Part shown: positions 33,339 through 43,017 of the stretch, one piece after another | Layout: the number at the start of each line of letters is the position of its first letter | Position numbering within the stretch: the first letter of the stretch is position 1 | Assembly (NCBI GenBank): GCA_964251665.1 | Contig: CAXUKO010000028.1 | Span: 1-57,174 of the forward strand | From: JBBQLG01 sp964251665 | GTDB taxonomy: Bacteria; Bacteroidota; Bacteroidia; Cytophagales; Spirosomataceae | Direction of reading: 5' to 3' | DNA: 57,174 nucleotides | Made by a program: the position numbers and the translations under genes | The notes under the pieces: generated by a model | Database searches by the model: none | Seen by the model: only the letters and a program-made list of their open reading frames with translations | What the model was told of the DNA's origin: nothing

Positions 33339-35339
33339 CTACACATCCACCCGGGCGTACTTGGCGTTCCGTTCGATGAAGTCCCGCCGGGGAGCTACAT
33401 CATCGCCCATCAGCATCGAGAACACGTGATCGGCTTCGGCCGCCGACTCAATCGTCACCTGTTTCAGGCTCCGTTTGTCGGGGTCCATCGTGGTCGTCCA
33501 GAGTTGTTCCGGGTTCATTTCGCCCAGTCCTTTGTAGCGCTGCGTGCCTACATTGTCTTCGCTGCCTTTACCGGCCAGTTCGCGCACGGCAATCTCGCGT
33601 TCCTGCTCGTTCCAGCAATAGCGTTCCTCCTTGCCCTTTTTGATCAGGTACAGCGGTGGCTGTGCGATGTAGAGATACCCACTCTCGATCAGCGAGCGCA
33701 TGTTGCGGAAAAACAGGGTCAGAATCAGGGTGCGGATATGGCTGCCGTCCACGTCGGCATCGGTCATGATAATTACCTTGTGGTACCGAATCTTATCCAG
33801 GTTCATCTTCAGATCGCCGGTGTCCTTATCTTTCTCGAACCGAATACCCAGCGCCGTGATGATGTTCTTGATTTCTTCGTTCTCATAAATCTTGTGCTCC
33901 ATGGCCTTCTCCACGTTCAGGATCTTACCCCGTAACGGCAGAATCGCCTGGAACGCCCGGTTACGGCCCTGCTTGGCCGAGCCACCCGCCGAGTCACCCT
34001 CTACTAAATAAATCTCGCACCGGTCGGGATCGGTATCGGAACAGTCGGCCAGTTTACCCGGCATACCCATTCCGCTCATTACATCCTTCCGGCCAATGGT
34101 TTTGTCGTAGATGGCCGCTGCCGCAATCCGCGCCTGCGCCGAGAGCAGCACCTTCTCAACGATCAGTTTTGCTTCGCGGGGGTGTTCTTCAAGCCATGTT
34201 TTCAGAATGTCGCCGACCACGCTGCTTACCGCCGTGACAGCTTCCTGGTTACCCAGTTTGGATTTAGTCTGTCCTTCAAATTGCGGCTCGCCGATCTTCA
34301 CCGAGATTACGGCTGTCAGTCCTTTACGGAAGTCAGAACTCTCGAAGGTAACCTTCCCGTTTTTCTTGGCGATGAGGCTGTTTTCTTCGGCGTATTTTTT
34401 CAGCACCCGCGAAATAGCGGAGCGGAAGCCCTGCACGTGGGTACCGTCGATGGTGCTGATGTTGTTGACGTACGATGAGATATTCTCGGCCGCTTCCTGG
34501 TTATAAACCATCGCCACCTGTACCGGAATCGGGCCTTTCTCCGACTCCATGTACATTGGCTCCATGCCGGCCAGCGGGGCGCGGCTTTCGTCCAAGTACT
34601 TGACGAATTCGACCAGACCACCTTCGGAGTAAAACTCTTTGTAGGCAGCATTACCGGCTTCGTCGAGGTCGCGCAGATCGGTCAGCGTAACGCGAATGCC
34701 TTTGTTCAGAAAGGCCAGTTCGCGCAGGCGACCGGCTACGGTATCGAATTTGTAAACCGTATCGGTGAAAATGCTTTCGTCGGGCTTAAACGTTACGGTT
34801 GTTCCCGAATCTTCGGCGTTCCCGATCTGCCGAACGGGATAGAGCGGATAGCCGATGTTGTACTCCTGCTCATAAATGTGGCCTTCCCGGTGAACCTCCA
34901 CGCGCAGGTGGGTCGAGAGCGCATTGACGCAGGAAACGCCAACGCCGTGCAGGCCGCCGGAAACTTTGTAGGTATCTTTATCGAACTTACCCCCTGCGTG
35001 CAGCACGGTCATAACGACCTCCAGGGCCGACTTGCCCATTTTAGCGTTAATGCCGGTCGGGATGCCCCGGCCGTTGTCCTGCACCGTGATGGAATTGTCC
35101 GTATTGATGGTTACGTGAATAGTGTCGCAGTAGCCGGCCAGGGCTTCATCGATAGAGTTATCGACGACCTCCCAGATAAGGTGGTGAAGTCCCCGGATGC
35201 CTACGTCGCCGATGTACATCGAGGGCCGTTTGCGAACGGCTTCCAGACCTTCGAGTACCTGAATGTTGTCGGCATCATAATGGCTGCGGGCGTCATCTCC
35301 AACGGGAAGAATAGCTGCGTCAACGAGTTCGTTTGTCAT
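33339..35339 (-). CDS. gyrB: DNA gyrase subunit B
   Basis: This is a 666-residue ATPase subunit. The GHKL fold shows EVVDNSIDEALAGYCD, DNGRGIPTG and GGLHGVGVSCVNALS. The transducer domain follows, then the TOPRIM domain with VEGDSAGG and MTDADVDGSHIRTL. The C-terminus QRYKGLGEMNPEQLWTTTMD is the conserved GyrA-binding tail, and the end FIERNAKYARVDV is the usual Bacteroidota GyrB finish. GyrB is favoured over ParE by length and by the tail, though both share these motifs. It partners with GyrA (not in this window) to introduce negative supercoils. The region upstream (35340-36532) should contain its promoter. Confidence 0.96.
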   Translation of the reverse strand: MTNELVDAAILPVGDDARSHYDADNIQVLEGLEAVRKRPSMYIGDVGIRGLHHLIWEVVDNSIDEALAGYCDTIHVTINTDNSITVQDNGRGIPTGINAKMGKSALEVVMTVLHAGGKFDKDTYKVSGGLHGVGVSCVNALSTHLRVEVHREGHIYEQEYNIGYPLYPVRQIGNAEDSGTTVTFKPDESIFTDTVYKFDTVAGRLRELAFLNKGIRVTLTDLRDLDEAGNAAYKEFYSEGGLVEFVKYLDESRAPLAGMEPMYMESEKGPIPVQVAMVYNQEAAENISSYVNNISTIDGTHVQGFRSAISRVLKKYAEENSLIAKKNGKVTFESSDFRKGLTAVISVKIGEPQFEGQTKSKLGNQEAVTAVSSVVGDILKTWLEEHPREAKLIVEKVLLSAQARIAAAAIYDKTIGRKDVMSGMGMPGKLADCSDTDPDRCEIYLVEGDSAGGSAKQGRNRAFQAILPLRGKILNVEKAMEHKIYENEEIKNIITALGIRFEKDKDTGDLKMNLDKIRYHKVIIMTDADVDGSHIRTLILTLFFRNMRSLIESGYLYIAQPPLYLIKKGKEERYCWNEQEREIAVRELAGKGSEDNVGTQRYKGLGEMNPEQLWTTTMDPDKRSLKQVTIESAAEADHVFSMLMGDDVAPRRDFIERNAKYARVDV

Positions 35340-36532
35340 ACGGAATATGTTGCTGGTGTTTACTGAAAATCAGGGTTCAGGTGACGCACTGCCAGGGCAG
35401 TAGTCGAGATGGTAAAAATACAACTTTTTTCGCTCAAATCCTACGGATTGCCCGATAAACATCTTGTTATAGTGATTTTTTAACCAACGCAAAGAACGGC
35501 TGTCCAGCGGGCTTAAAATGGGCTTTAAGCCGCTTGTTTGGATGTGGTTTGGGATACTATATTAACGCCGACACATTGGTTCTTGCAAAGAGCGATCTCG
35601 CAGATCGGAGAAATATTTCTTTTCGACAAGACACCAGCGCAAGTCAGTAGACAACTTAGTGCCACAAAGCACTAAAAGAAAGAGTGCAAGATAACTACCG
35701 CCTTATTTTTAACTCACCCGAAAGCTACAGTCGGTACTAATTAGGTAATCGTATTTACACCTACTCTGAGTAGCTACTAATTAGAGTATTGATAATTTAT
35801 GCAAATATTCAAAGACTTTAGATGGCCTCATTAACGAGTTACTAATCAGTAAATTAATTATACTTACCAATAAGTAGTAAGGTTAATTTAATCATTTTCC
35901 CCGAAAATAGAGAGTTACTTATAAATTTTTTGGGCGTGTATTACTCAATACATCTATAAAAAAAATTATATTTAATATAAATATAATTCCATATTAAGTT
36001 CCAGTAAGGACCCTTCTATTAACAGTATTTAACTCTCCATAGGATATGTAGACATTTTTTTAAACAAAGTATCACTTACATATAGTCCTTTAAGCATACA
36101 AAACTTGTATATCAAGTGGATCGAATCTACTTTTATGAAAGTCAATCAGATAGCTAAGGGAATAACATGCTCAAGGCAAACTCAATGACCAACATTCATG
36201 TAGTCCTGCTTAGTTTAGCCACGACACACTTATCTAATGAAAAAGGCTTTTATCTATAAAATTGGTTGATAGCTCCCCGTAGCTACTAACTAATTTCAAG
36301 GAGAATATATTCCAGAAGTATCCTGGAAGAATAGTATGTGAGTATTTCTCTATACTTAGTATGGATTTCTATCATAGTAAACCTTTGCCTATCTTCAAAA
36401 GGTATAATAGCACCTGCCACTTAAATTTTATTCCGTTGGCAATATAGTGCATATGAAAATGTAATTTGTTGATTAATAATTAACAATAACGATAAACTTT
36501 AGAACCTCTATCTATATATAACAGGAACGAGT
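35340..36532. other. AT-rich 1.2-kb intergenic region before the polysaccharide locus
   Basis: No convincing gene, tRNA or transposase relic is visible here. The stretch is markedly AT-rich from about 35700 on and carries short palindromes such as CTACTCTGAGTAG near 35761. It must hold the promoter of gyrB (minus) and of the long polysaccharide operon (plus). The last 60 bp include the segment TAAACTTTAG, a weak -7-like candidate. Confidence 0.5.
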
Positions 36533-37195
36533 ATGATGACATTTACCAATGAACAAAATATATCTTTAGATTTTTACCAGGAGGTTGCGCAGTCAACTAC
36601 TGCTAATATTTGGAAAAGATTGTTCGATATCTTGGTCGCTATTATTGTAACGATATCAGTTCTTATGTGGCTTATTCCTGTAATTGGTTTATTGATTAAA
36701 TTAACTTCGCCTGGCCCAGTCTTATTTATACAACTGCGTACCGGACTGAATGGAAAACCTTTCAGATGCCTTAAATTACGTACGATGGTTCATAAGCAGG
36801 AGTATAAAACTTTCAAACAAACGACCTTCAACGATTCACGGGTTACGTCAATAGGCCAATGGCTCCGAAGAACGAATTTGGATGAAATGCCCCAATTTTT
36901 GAACGTCTTGATGGGCCACATGAGCGTGGTGGGGCCACGCCCTCATGCAATTGAGCACGATGCCGAATTCTGGTATTCGTTACCCAATTATGAAAAGCGG
37001 TATATAATCCTTCCTGGTATAACGGGTTTAGCTCAAGTCCGTGGAGCGAGGGGGATAACGGATGATAGCCGAAAAATGCAACACCGTTTGCGCTATGATT
37101 TATTCTACATAAAGACACGATCGCTGGGCCAGGACGCACAAATTTGCTGGTGGACAGTAAAATCAATGTTCATAAAGGACCCTAACGCCTGGTAG
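36533..37195 (+). CDS. Undecaprenyl-phosphate sugar-phosphate transferase (initiating)
   Basis: This 220-residue, PglC/WcaJ-C-terminal-type enzyme transfers the first sugar-1-phosphate to undecaprenyl phosphate at the inner membrane. Residues about 28-55 form a re-entrant/anchor helix (FDILVAIIVTISVLMWLIPVI). The catalytic signature SPGPVLFIQLRTGLNGKPF is followed by CLKLRTMV, then DEMPQFLNVLMGHMSVVGPRP and GITGLAQVRG. This is the short form lacking the N-terminal multi-helix domain of WbaP. It opens the locus and is likely the committed step. The first codon of two adjacent ATGs was chosen; either is possible. Confidence 0.93.
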   Translation: MMTFTNEQNISLDFYQEVAQSTTANIWKRLFDILVAIIVTISVLMWLIPVIGLLIKLTSPGPVLFIQLRTGLNGKPFRCLKLRTMVHKQEYKTFKQTTFNDSRVTSIGQWLRRTNLDEMPQFLNVLMGHMSVVGPRPHAIEHDAEFWYSLPNYEKRYIILPGITGLAQVRGARGITDDSRKMQHRLRYDLFYIKTRSLGQDAQICWWTVKSMFIKDPNAW

Positions 37196-37311
37196 AGTAA
37201 AAGCAGAGATACAGTCACTTTATTAAATACATTGAAATAATGTTGTAACAATCTATCCAAGTAATTCAGTGTTAGTTATTCACTTGATTAGAGACAGGAT
37301 AGAAATATTGA

Positions 37312-37461
37312 TTTACGGAATTAATTACTCCTGAACTAACAGGTAGTGGTAAGTATTTAAGGAAATGGGCACTTGGTTGGCTCGATGATATCTATTACGA
37401 AGTATGCCATGCAGGGCGAGTAGTCAGTCCGTTAGTATACAGTAGCCTTAGCATCCAATAA
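37312..37461 (+). other. Coding-like trace in the 37196-37475 gap
   Basis: After a TGA, the plus strand stays open for 49 codons (LTGSGKYLRKWALGWLDDIY and onwards) to a TAA at 37459, but it has no start codon. The composition looks protein-like. It may be a gene remnant between the initiating transferase and the kinase, or chance. No family is recognised. Confidence 0.2.
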
Positions 37462-37475
37462 TAACGCGTTTAATT

Positions 37476-39779
37476 ATGCCGACAAACATCTACAACTCTT
37501 CAAATCCAGTTGTTCTATTGGATCACCCAAATTTAAAGAATATCATAACCAACTACTTGGCTCACTGGCTTTGGTTCGTTCTTTCAGTGATAGGTATGCT
37601 GCTTTGCGCTTACCTGTACCTGTCGCAACAGCAACCTATATATAAAGTCAAAGCTAGTCTACTCGTTCAAGACGAAACAAAGGCTAATGAGCAGAGCAAC
37701 TTATTGAAAGACTTTGAGGTAGAATCGCCCAAAAAGGATATCGAAAATGAAATCGAAGTCCTACTCTCAGTACCGCTCATGAGTCAAGTGGTGCAAAAGC
37801 TTCATTTAAACGTCCGGTATTTTTATAAAACTACCTTCGGTCAGCAAGAGATTTATAATGAATCGCCCGTAGAGGTAGTAGTTCAGCAGGAAAAGGCCGC
37901 CTTGTATGAAGCGCCCCTGGAATTAATTTTCCTTACAGACAAAACGGTACAGCTTAATGGCAAAATTTACCCACTAAATCGTAGTATTGAAACTCCCTAT
38001 GGACGTTTAATGCTAAAAGCGCACGATCAGGTACGTAACTCAACCAGCCCAGTTATCGTGCAAGTATCGAGTCTATCATCGGCTGTAGATGAGTATGTAA
38101 GTAATCTTAAGGCTATTCCTACCAGCAAAAGCTCCTCAGTAATCGTACTGATGCTCGAAGAGGCCGTACCGGCAAAGGGCGAGGCTGTCTTAAACCAACT
38201 TATAGCCGTTTATGGTGAAATGGCCATCCTAAATAAAGACAAGATTGCGTTCAGGACGATCAACTTTATTGATGAACGGCTTAAGATAATCGCGGGTGAA
38301 TTAACCACTGTAGAAAAAGGAGTGGAGTCCTATAAATCTACACAAGGCATAACCGACCTAAGTGCACAGGCGGGGTCGTTCCTACAGACTGCTCAGCAAA
38401 ATGATGCTCTGCTGAACCAGGTAAATATTCAGTTATCGGCCCTTAACGATTTGGAAAAATACGTTGGCAACCCTTCTAAATCGGAAAACCGTAGCAGCAC
38501 GCCCGCTCTTGTTGGCTTGAACGACCCAGTTCTGCTGAGCCTGATTAATAACCTGACTCAGATGGAACTACAACGGGACAAGCTGGCTCGTACAACCTCC
38601 GAACAGAATCCATTACTGGAGACGCTCGACAGCCAGATCAAAATTACCAAGGCCAACATCATCGAAAATGTAGGCACAATGAAGGCTATGCTGCTGAGCT
38701 CTAAGCAACAATACACAGCTAAAAACAGCCGGATAGAAGGGGAGATTCGGACAATCCCCCAAAAGGAACGTTCATTGATGAACATTACCCGGCAACAGTC
38801 GATCAAAAATAATCTTTATACATATCTCCTTCAAAAACGCGAAGAAGCAGCTGTTGCCTTTGCCTCCGTTATATCTGATAGCCGAGTTATTAATCCAGCC
38901 CAAAGTAGTGGTGTTCCTATTAGGCCTGTTAAGTCAATAATTTACACCTTATTTGGCCTTCTCGGCCTTCTGCTGCCAATTGGGGTATTGGCTGGCCGTA
39001 ACCTGCTGAACGACCGAATAGTGAGACGGTTTGACGTTGAAGAAGCGACTCAAATTCCGATTCTGGGCGAATTGATTCATAACAAGAATTTGGAGCCAGT
39101 TGTAATAACGTCTACCAGTCAATCCATCATCAGTGAACAGATCCGCACCCTCCGGGCTAACATCTTTCATTTAAAAAACGAACTGACTGATAGTCAGGTA
39201 TTGCTGTTCACATCGAGCATCAGTGGCGAAGGAAAATCATTTGTATCGCTGAACGTAGGCATAAGCTTAGCGCTGATAGACAAGCCAACTGTAATTATAG
39301 ATATGGATTTACGTATACCTAAACTTCACAAAATATTTCAACTTACTAACACGAGTGGAGTAAGTAGTTTCCTAAACGGTGAGGCCACTCTGGATGAGAT
39401 CCTGCAACCCTTAGCAGGCTACCCAAACTGCTACATCATCTCAAGCGGCCCCCTACCAACCAATCCATCAGAGATTTTGAATCGCCCAAGTTTGGGTCTC
39501 TTAATTGAAGAACTACGAAAACGCTTCGATTACATCATCATTGATACACCACCCGTCGGCCTTGTTTCAGACGCACAATTAATTGCTCCTTACATAGATG
39601 CCACCTTCTTTTTGATACGCCATGATGTAACGCCTAAAAATCATATAAGGGTAATTAACAAATTGTATGAAGAAGAGCGCTTCCCTCGACTAAAAATTAT
39701 TTTGAATGCCATTGACAGTAATAACTCCTACTATTACAGCAATAGCTATAAAAATAATTATGTCTACGACCGACGCTAA
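37476..39779 (+). CDS. Wzc-type polysaccharide co-polymerase with tyrosine autokinase domain
   Basis: This is a 767-residue inner-membrane protein of the PCP-2a class that controls chain length and export of capsule/exopolysaccharide. Two membrane helices flank a large periplasmic coiled-coil region: about residues 30-50 (WLWFVLSVIGMLLCAYLYLS) and about 490-510 (IIYTLFGLLGLLLPIGVL). The cytoplasmic BY-kinase has Walker A ISGEGKSF (about 582-589), Walker A' VIIDMDLR and Walker B FDYIIIDTPP. The C-terminus has a tyrosine cluster (SYYYSNSYKNNYVYDRR) that is autophosphorylated to tune activity. No Wza-type outer-membrane lipoprotein or Wzb phosphatase is in the window. Transcription probably continues from the initiating transferase. 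Confidence 0.94.
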   Translation: MPTNIYNSSNPVVLLDHPNLKNIITNYLAHWLWFVLSVIGMLLCAYLYLSQQQPIYKVKASLLVQDETKANEQSNLLKDFEVESPKKDIENEIEVLLSVPLMSQVVQKLHLNVRYFYKTTFGQQEIYNESPVEVVVQQEKAALYEAPLELIFLTDKTVQLNGKIYPLNRSIETPYGRLMLKAHDQVRNSTSPVIVQVSSLSSAVDEYVSNLKAIPTSKSSSVIVLMLEEAVPAKGEAVLNQLIAVYGEMAILNKDKIAFRTINFIDERLKIIAGELTTVEKGVESYKSTQGITDLSAQAGSFLQTAQQNDALLNQVNIQLSALNDLEKYVGNPSKSENRSSTPALVGLNDPVLLSLINNLTQMELQRDKLARTTSEQNPLLETLDSQIKITKANIIENVGTMKAMLLSSKQQYTAKNSRIEGEIRTIPQKERSLMNITRQQSIKNNLYTYLLQKREEAAVAFASVISDSRVINPAQSSGVPIRPVKSIIYTLFGLLGLLLPIGVLAGRNLLNDRIVRRFDVEEATQIPILGELIHNKNLEPVVITSTSQSIISEQIRTLRANIFHLKNELTDSQVLLFTSSISGEGKSFVSLNVGISLALIDKPTVIIDMDLRIPKLHKIFQLTNTSGVSSFLNGEATLDEILQPLAGYPNCYIISSGPLPTNPSEILNRPSLGLLIEELRKRFDYIIIDTPPVGLVSDAQLIAPYIDATFFLIRHDVTPKNHIRVINKLYEEERFPRLKIILNAIDSNNSYYYSNSYKNNYVYDRR

Positions 39780-39862
39780 AATAACACATTAAGCTTTTCC
39801 ATCTCAATTTTATTAAACTTTAAATATAAATCACTACAAACCATATTTTCAAAATAAAAAAT

Positions 39863-41524
39863 ATGATTACATTAGGTTTGAATTACTTAGGGTTAGGTCA
39901 TGACTCGGCAGCTGCAATTGCATTGGATGGAAAAATAATTTATGCAATTGCAGAAGAAAGATTAACTCGTGTAAAACAGGATGCTTCATTTCCAATAAAT
40001 GCGATAAAAAATTGTTTAAAGTTTGCAGATGTAAAAATTGACCAAGTAGATGAAATGGTATTTGGTTGGCCGTCATTAGACAAATATCACATGGCAAACA
40101 TTAAGCTAATAACAAAAGGCCATCTATCGAGTAGCATAAGCGTTGAAATGTTGAACTATTATAGAAGCTTAACTACAAGAAACATTAAAAATTACTTAAA
40201 AATAAATAAATTAAACCCAAAAAAAATAACATACATAAATCATCATCTTGCGCATGCTTTAAGTGTTTTACCCTATTTGAAGCAAGAAGAATCGTTAATC
40301 TTCATTATCGATGGCAGGGGCACAAATGAATCTACATCTGTTTATCATAAAATTGGCCTAAAGTTAGAACTATTAAATCGAATTAATTTCCCCAACTCAT
40401 TTGGCGTTTTTTACTCGGAGATGACATCAATGTGTGGCTTCAGAAAGTTATCAGATGAATGGAAAGTGATGGGATTGGCACCTTATGGTAAAAATATAAT
40501 GAATTTAGATAGCTTAATTAGCTCTGAAGGAGGCAAGTACGAAGTGAACCACAAAAAGCTACTTGATGTAAAAGAACTCAATATTAATGGCAAGCAAATC
40601 TATAAAAGAGAAGACGAGAAAGAATCAATAGATGATACTGAAATTAAAGATTTAGCATATTCTACCCAACATTATTATGAGAAAGCAATACTGAGTTTTG
40701 TAGGTTATTATGTAAAAAAGTACAATATAAATTCCGTGGGTATAGCAGGAGGGGTGGGATTAAACTGTAAAGCCAACGGTTATTTGTTTAGAGAACTTAA
40801 CTTGAACGAAATATTTATTCAACCAGCAGCCACTGATGATGGTACAGCGTTAGGGGCCGCCGTGTACCCTAATTTTATGAATGGCACTCTTACTTCTGAA
40901 GATTTCGATCCATACCTGGGCAATGAGTATGAAGATAATGAAATAAAAGAAGTATTAGATAGATACAATTTGAATTATAAGTTTATCAGCAAGATAGAAT
41001 GTGATGCCGCCAATGAACTAAAAAACGGGAAAGTTATAGGTTGGTTTCAGGGAAGAGATGAGTTTGGACCCAGAGCACTAGGAAATCGATCCATTTTATC
41101 TGATCCCAGAAATCTTCAGATGAAAAGTAGAGTTAATGACATTGTTAAATATAGAGAGAATTGGCGACCATTTGCTCCGTCTTTACTTGTTGAATATGCA
41201 AATGATGTCTTAAAACATGTCAAGGTGTCTCCTTACATGATTTTAACCGACTATGTCACAGAAGAATATGTTGACAAGATACCTGCAGTTGTGCATGTGG
41301 ATAAAACATTACGTCCTCAAACAGTGGATAAGAAAATGAACAATAAATATTGGAAATTAATTGATGAATTTCGTCAGTTAACAGGTGTACCTGTACTGAT
41401 GAATACTTCATTTAATTTAAAGGGAGAGCCAAATGTAAGTAACCCAACAGATGCAGTTCGTACTTTTTTCACATCGGGGCTGGATCTGCTTTATATAGGA
41501 AATTTCAAAGTTTTAAAAAAATAG
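39863..41524 (+). CDS. Carbamoyltransferase (NodU/TobZ family)
   Basis: This 553-residue enzyme moves a carbamoyl group from carbamoyl phosphate onto a sugar or acceptor hydroxyl. The N-terminal Kae1/ASKHA-like domain has MITLGLNYLGLGHDSAAAIA and the metal-binding HHLAHAL. The C-terminal YrdC-like domain has EFGPRALGNRSILSDPR and MNTSFNLKGEPNVSNPTDAV. Both halves are complete and the length is typical. It opens the AT-rich block, with base composition clearly different from the kinase upstream. In this locus it probably carbamoylates a sugar of the repeat unit. Confidence 0.92.
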   Translation: MITLGLNYLGLGHDSAAAIALDGKIIYAIAEERLTRVKQDASFPINAIKNCLKFADVKIDQVDEMVFGWPSLDKYHMANIKLITKGHLSSSISVEMLNYYRSLTTRNIKNYLKINKLNPKKITYINHHLAHALSVLPYLKQEESLIFIIDGRGTNESTSVYHKIGLKLELLNRINFPNSFGVFYSEMTSMCGFRKLSDEWKVMGLAPYGKNIMNLDSLISSEGGKYEVNHKKLLDVKELNINGKQIYKREDEKESIDDTEIKDLAYSTQHYYEKAILSFVGYYVKKYNINSVGIAGGVGLNCKANGYLFRELNLNEIFIQPAATDDGTALGAAVYPNFMNGTLTSEDFDPYLGNEYEDNEIKEVLDRYNLNYKFISKIECDAANELKNGKVIGWFQGRDEFGPRALGNRSILSDPRNLQMKSRVNDIVKYRENWRPFAPSLLVEYANDVLKHVKVSPYMILTDYVTEEYVDKIPAVVHVDKTLRPQTVDKKMNNKYWKLIDEFRQLTGVPVLMNTSFNLKGEPNVSNPTDAVRTFFTSGLDLLYIGNFKVLKK

Positions 41525-41642
41525 AAATCTAATCTCTCTAAATAAAAGTAAGCCATAAGAATGCAGTAGATTATCATAAATACAGTAGAATAGCCTTTAG
41601 AAAACATTTTCATGAATATAACTCAGACTAAAATTCCACTCT

Positions 41643-42149
41643 ATGAATTTAATTGTGAGAATATTACTAAAATTAGAAAAAATGATGAATGAAGGACAAA
41701 TCTCCAGTGTGAAGAAAAACATGAAAATGTGTGGTAAAAATGTAATGATAGACCATACTTGCCACATAATATATCCCCAAAAATTTTCAGTAGGGGAAAA
41801 CTCGTCAATTTCCTCATATACAACGGTTTACTCGACATTTGGAGTGACTATTGGTAAAAACTGCTTGATTTCAAGTAACTGTGGAATATCTTCTTACAAT
41901 CATATAATAAACTCACCAAATCGGCTTGCTGATAAAGATAAAGACGTCAATTTTTCAAAACCTGTAGTAATAGAAGATAACGTGTGGATAGGTATGAATT
42001 CATGTATCCTACCTGGGGTTGTGATAGGTAATAATTCAATTATAGGTTCTGGAAGTGTTGTAACTAAAAATGTTCCACCAAATGAAATTTGGGCAGGTAA
42101 TCCTGCTAAATATATAAAGAATATAGTTTCATCAATTAGTAATAAATAA
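41643..42149 (+). CDS. Hexapeptide-repeat acetyltransferase
   Basis: This 168-residue left-handed beta-helix protein has hexapeptide repeats in the order SVGENSSISSYTTVYSTFGVTIGKN and VVIEDNVWIGMNSCILPGVVIGNNSIIGSGSVV (shown as start motifs only). It ends with AGNPAKYIKNI, the usual C-terminus of sugar O-acetyltransferases. The likely catalytic His lies in SYNHI. It resembles WcaF/CysE-type enzymes using acetyl-CoA. The region is AT-rich like its neighbours. Probable role: acetylating a sugar of the polysaccharide. Confidence 0.87.
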   Translation: MNLIVRILLKLEKMMNEGQISSVKKNMKMCGKNVMIDHTCHIIYPQKFSVGENSSISSYTTVYSTFGVTIGKNCLISSNCGISSYNHIINSPNRLADKDKDVNFSKPVVIEDNVWIGMNSCILPGVVIGNNSIIGSGSVVTKNVPPNEIWAGNPAKYIKNIVSSISNK

Positions 42150-42154
42150 CAAAG

Positions 42155-42967
42155 ATGGAAGTTTCTATTATTATTCCCACTTGCAATAGAGTTGATATGT
42201 TAAAAAGTTGTTTAGATGCGATTGAAATACTCTGCATTAGAATAAATACAGATAAATTAGAAGTTATCGTTACAGATGACAGTAAAGATGAAATAACGTC
42301 AAAATTCATAAATGAATATTACAAATGGGTGAAGATTGTTGAAGGGCCTAAAAAGGGCCCTGCTTCCAACAGAAACAACGGTGCACGCCATGCTAAAGGA
42401 GAGTGGTTAATTTTTATTGATGATGATTGTATACCTCATTCAAGTTGGTTAACATCATATTTGAAAATTATTTATAGTGTGGATGAAGGCGCAATATTAG
42501 AAGGATGTACAATAGCTGATCGTCCTAAAAAACGTTTTGACGAAGAAGCGCCAATAAATTTGACTGGCGATAATTTATGGTCATGTAATTTTGCTATTAA
42601 AAAAAGGGCTTTTAATGAAATTAGTGGATTTGATGAATCGTTTCCTCATGCTGCTATGGAAGATATAGATTTCTATGATCGAGCCAAGAAAATTACTGGA
42701 AAAGCTTTATTCATAAAGGAAGCAATCGTCACGCATCCTTGGAGGCTTATAAAGCCTACTCAGTATTTAAACATACATTTAAAATCTCACATTATATATT
42801 TAAAAAAGCATAGACTAAAAAATACTTTACAGTACCGCATTAAGAGGATGAAAATATTTTTGCATTTCTCGATTTCGGATTTATTCGAATTGGCTGAATA
42901 TAATATGAGGGGATGGAAGTTTTATATTTCAAAATGTTTATTAAACTTTTGTCTTATATTTGCCTGA
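42155..42967 (+). CDS. Glycosyltransferase family 2
   Basis: This 270-residue inverting GT-A transferase has the N-terminal nucleotide-binding strand VSIIIPTCNRVDML, the core GPASNRNNGARHAKGEWLIF, and the metal-binding IDDDCIPH with a DDD motif. The acceptor-side motif AAMEDIDFYDRAKK carries the usual catalytic Asp/Glu. It lies 5 bp after the acetyltransferase, so the two are translationally linked. It adds a sugar to the lipid-linked repeat unit; the donor is unknown. Confidence 0.88.
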   Translation: MEVSIIIPTCNRVDMLKSCLDAIEILCIRINTDKLEVIVTDDSKDEITSKFINEYYKWVKIVEGPKKGPASNRNNGARHAKGEWLIFIDDDCIPHSSWLTSYLKIIYSVDEGAILEGCTIADRPKKRFDEEAPINLTGDNLWSCNFAIKKRAFNEISGFDESFPHAAMEDIDFYDRAKKITGKALFIKEAIVTHPWRLIKPTQYLNIHLKSHIIYLKKHRLKNTLQYRIKRMKIFLHFSISDLFELAEYNMRGWKFYISKCLLNFCLIFA

Positions 42968-43017
42968 TGCAATTTCGATCTAATTTGACATTAACTCTAT
43001 AAAGTTTGATTTATTGA

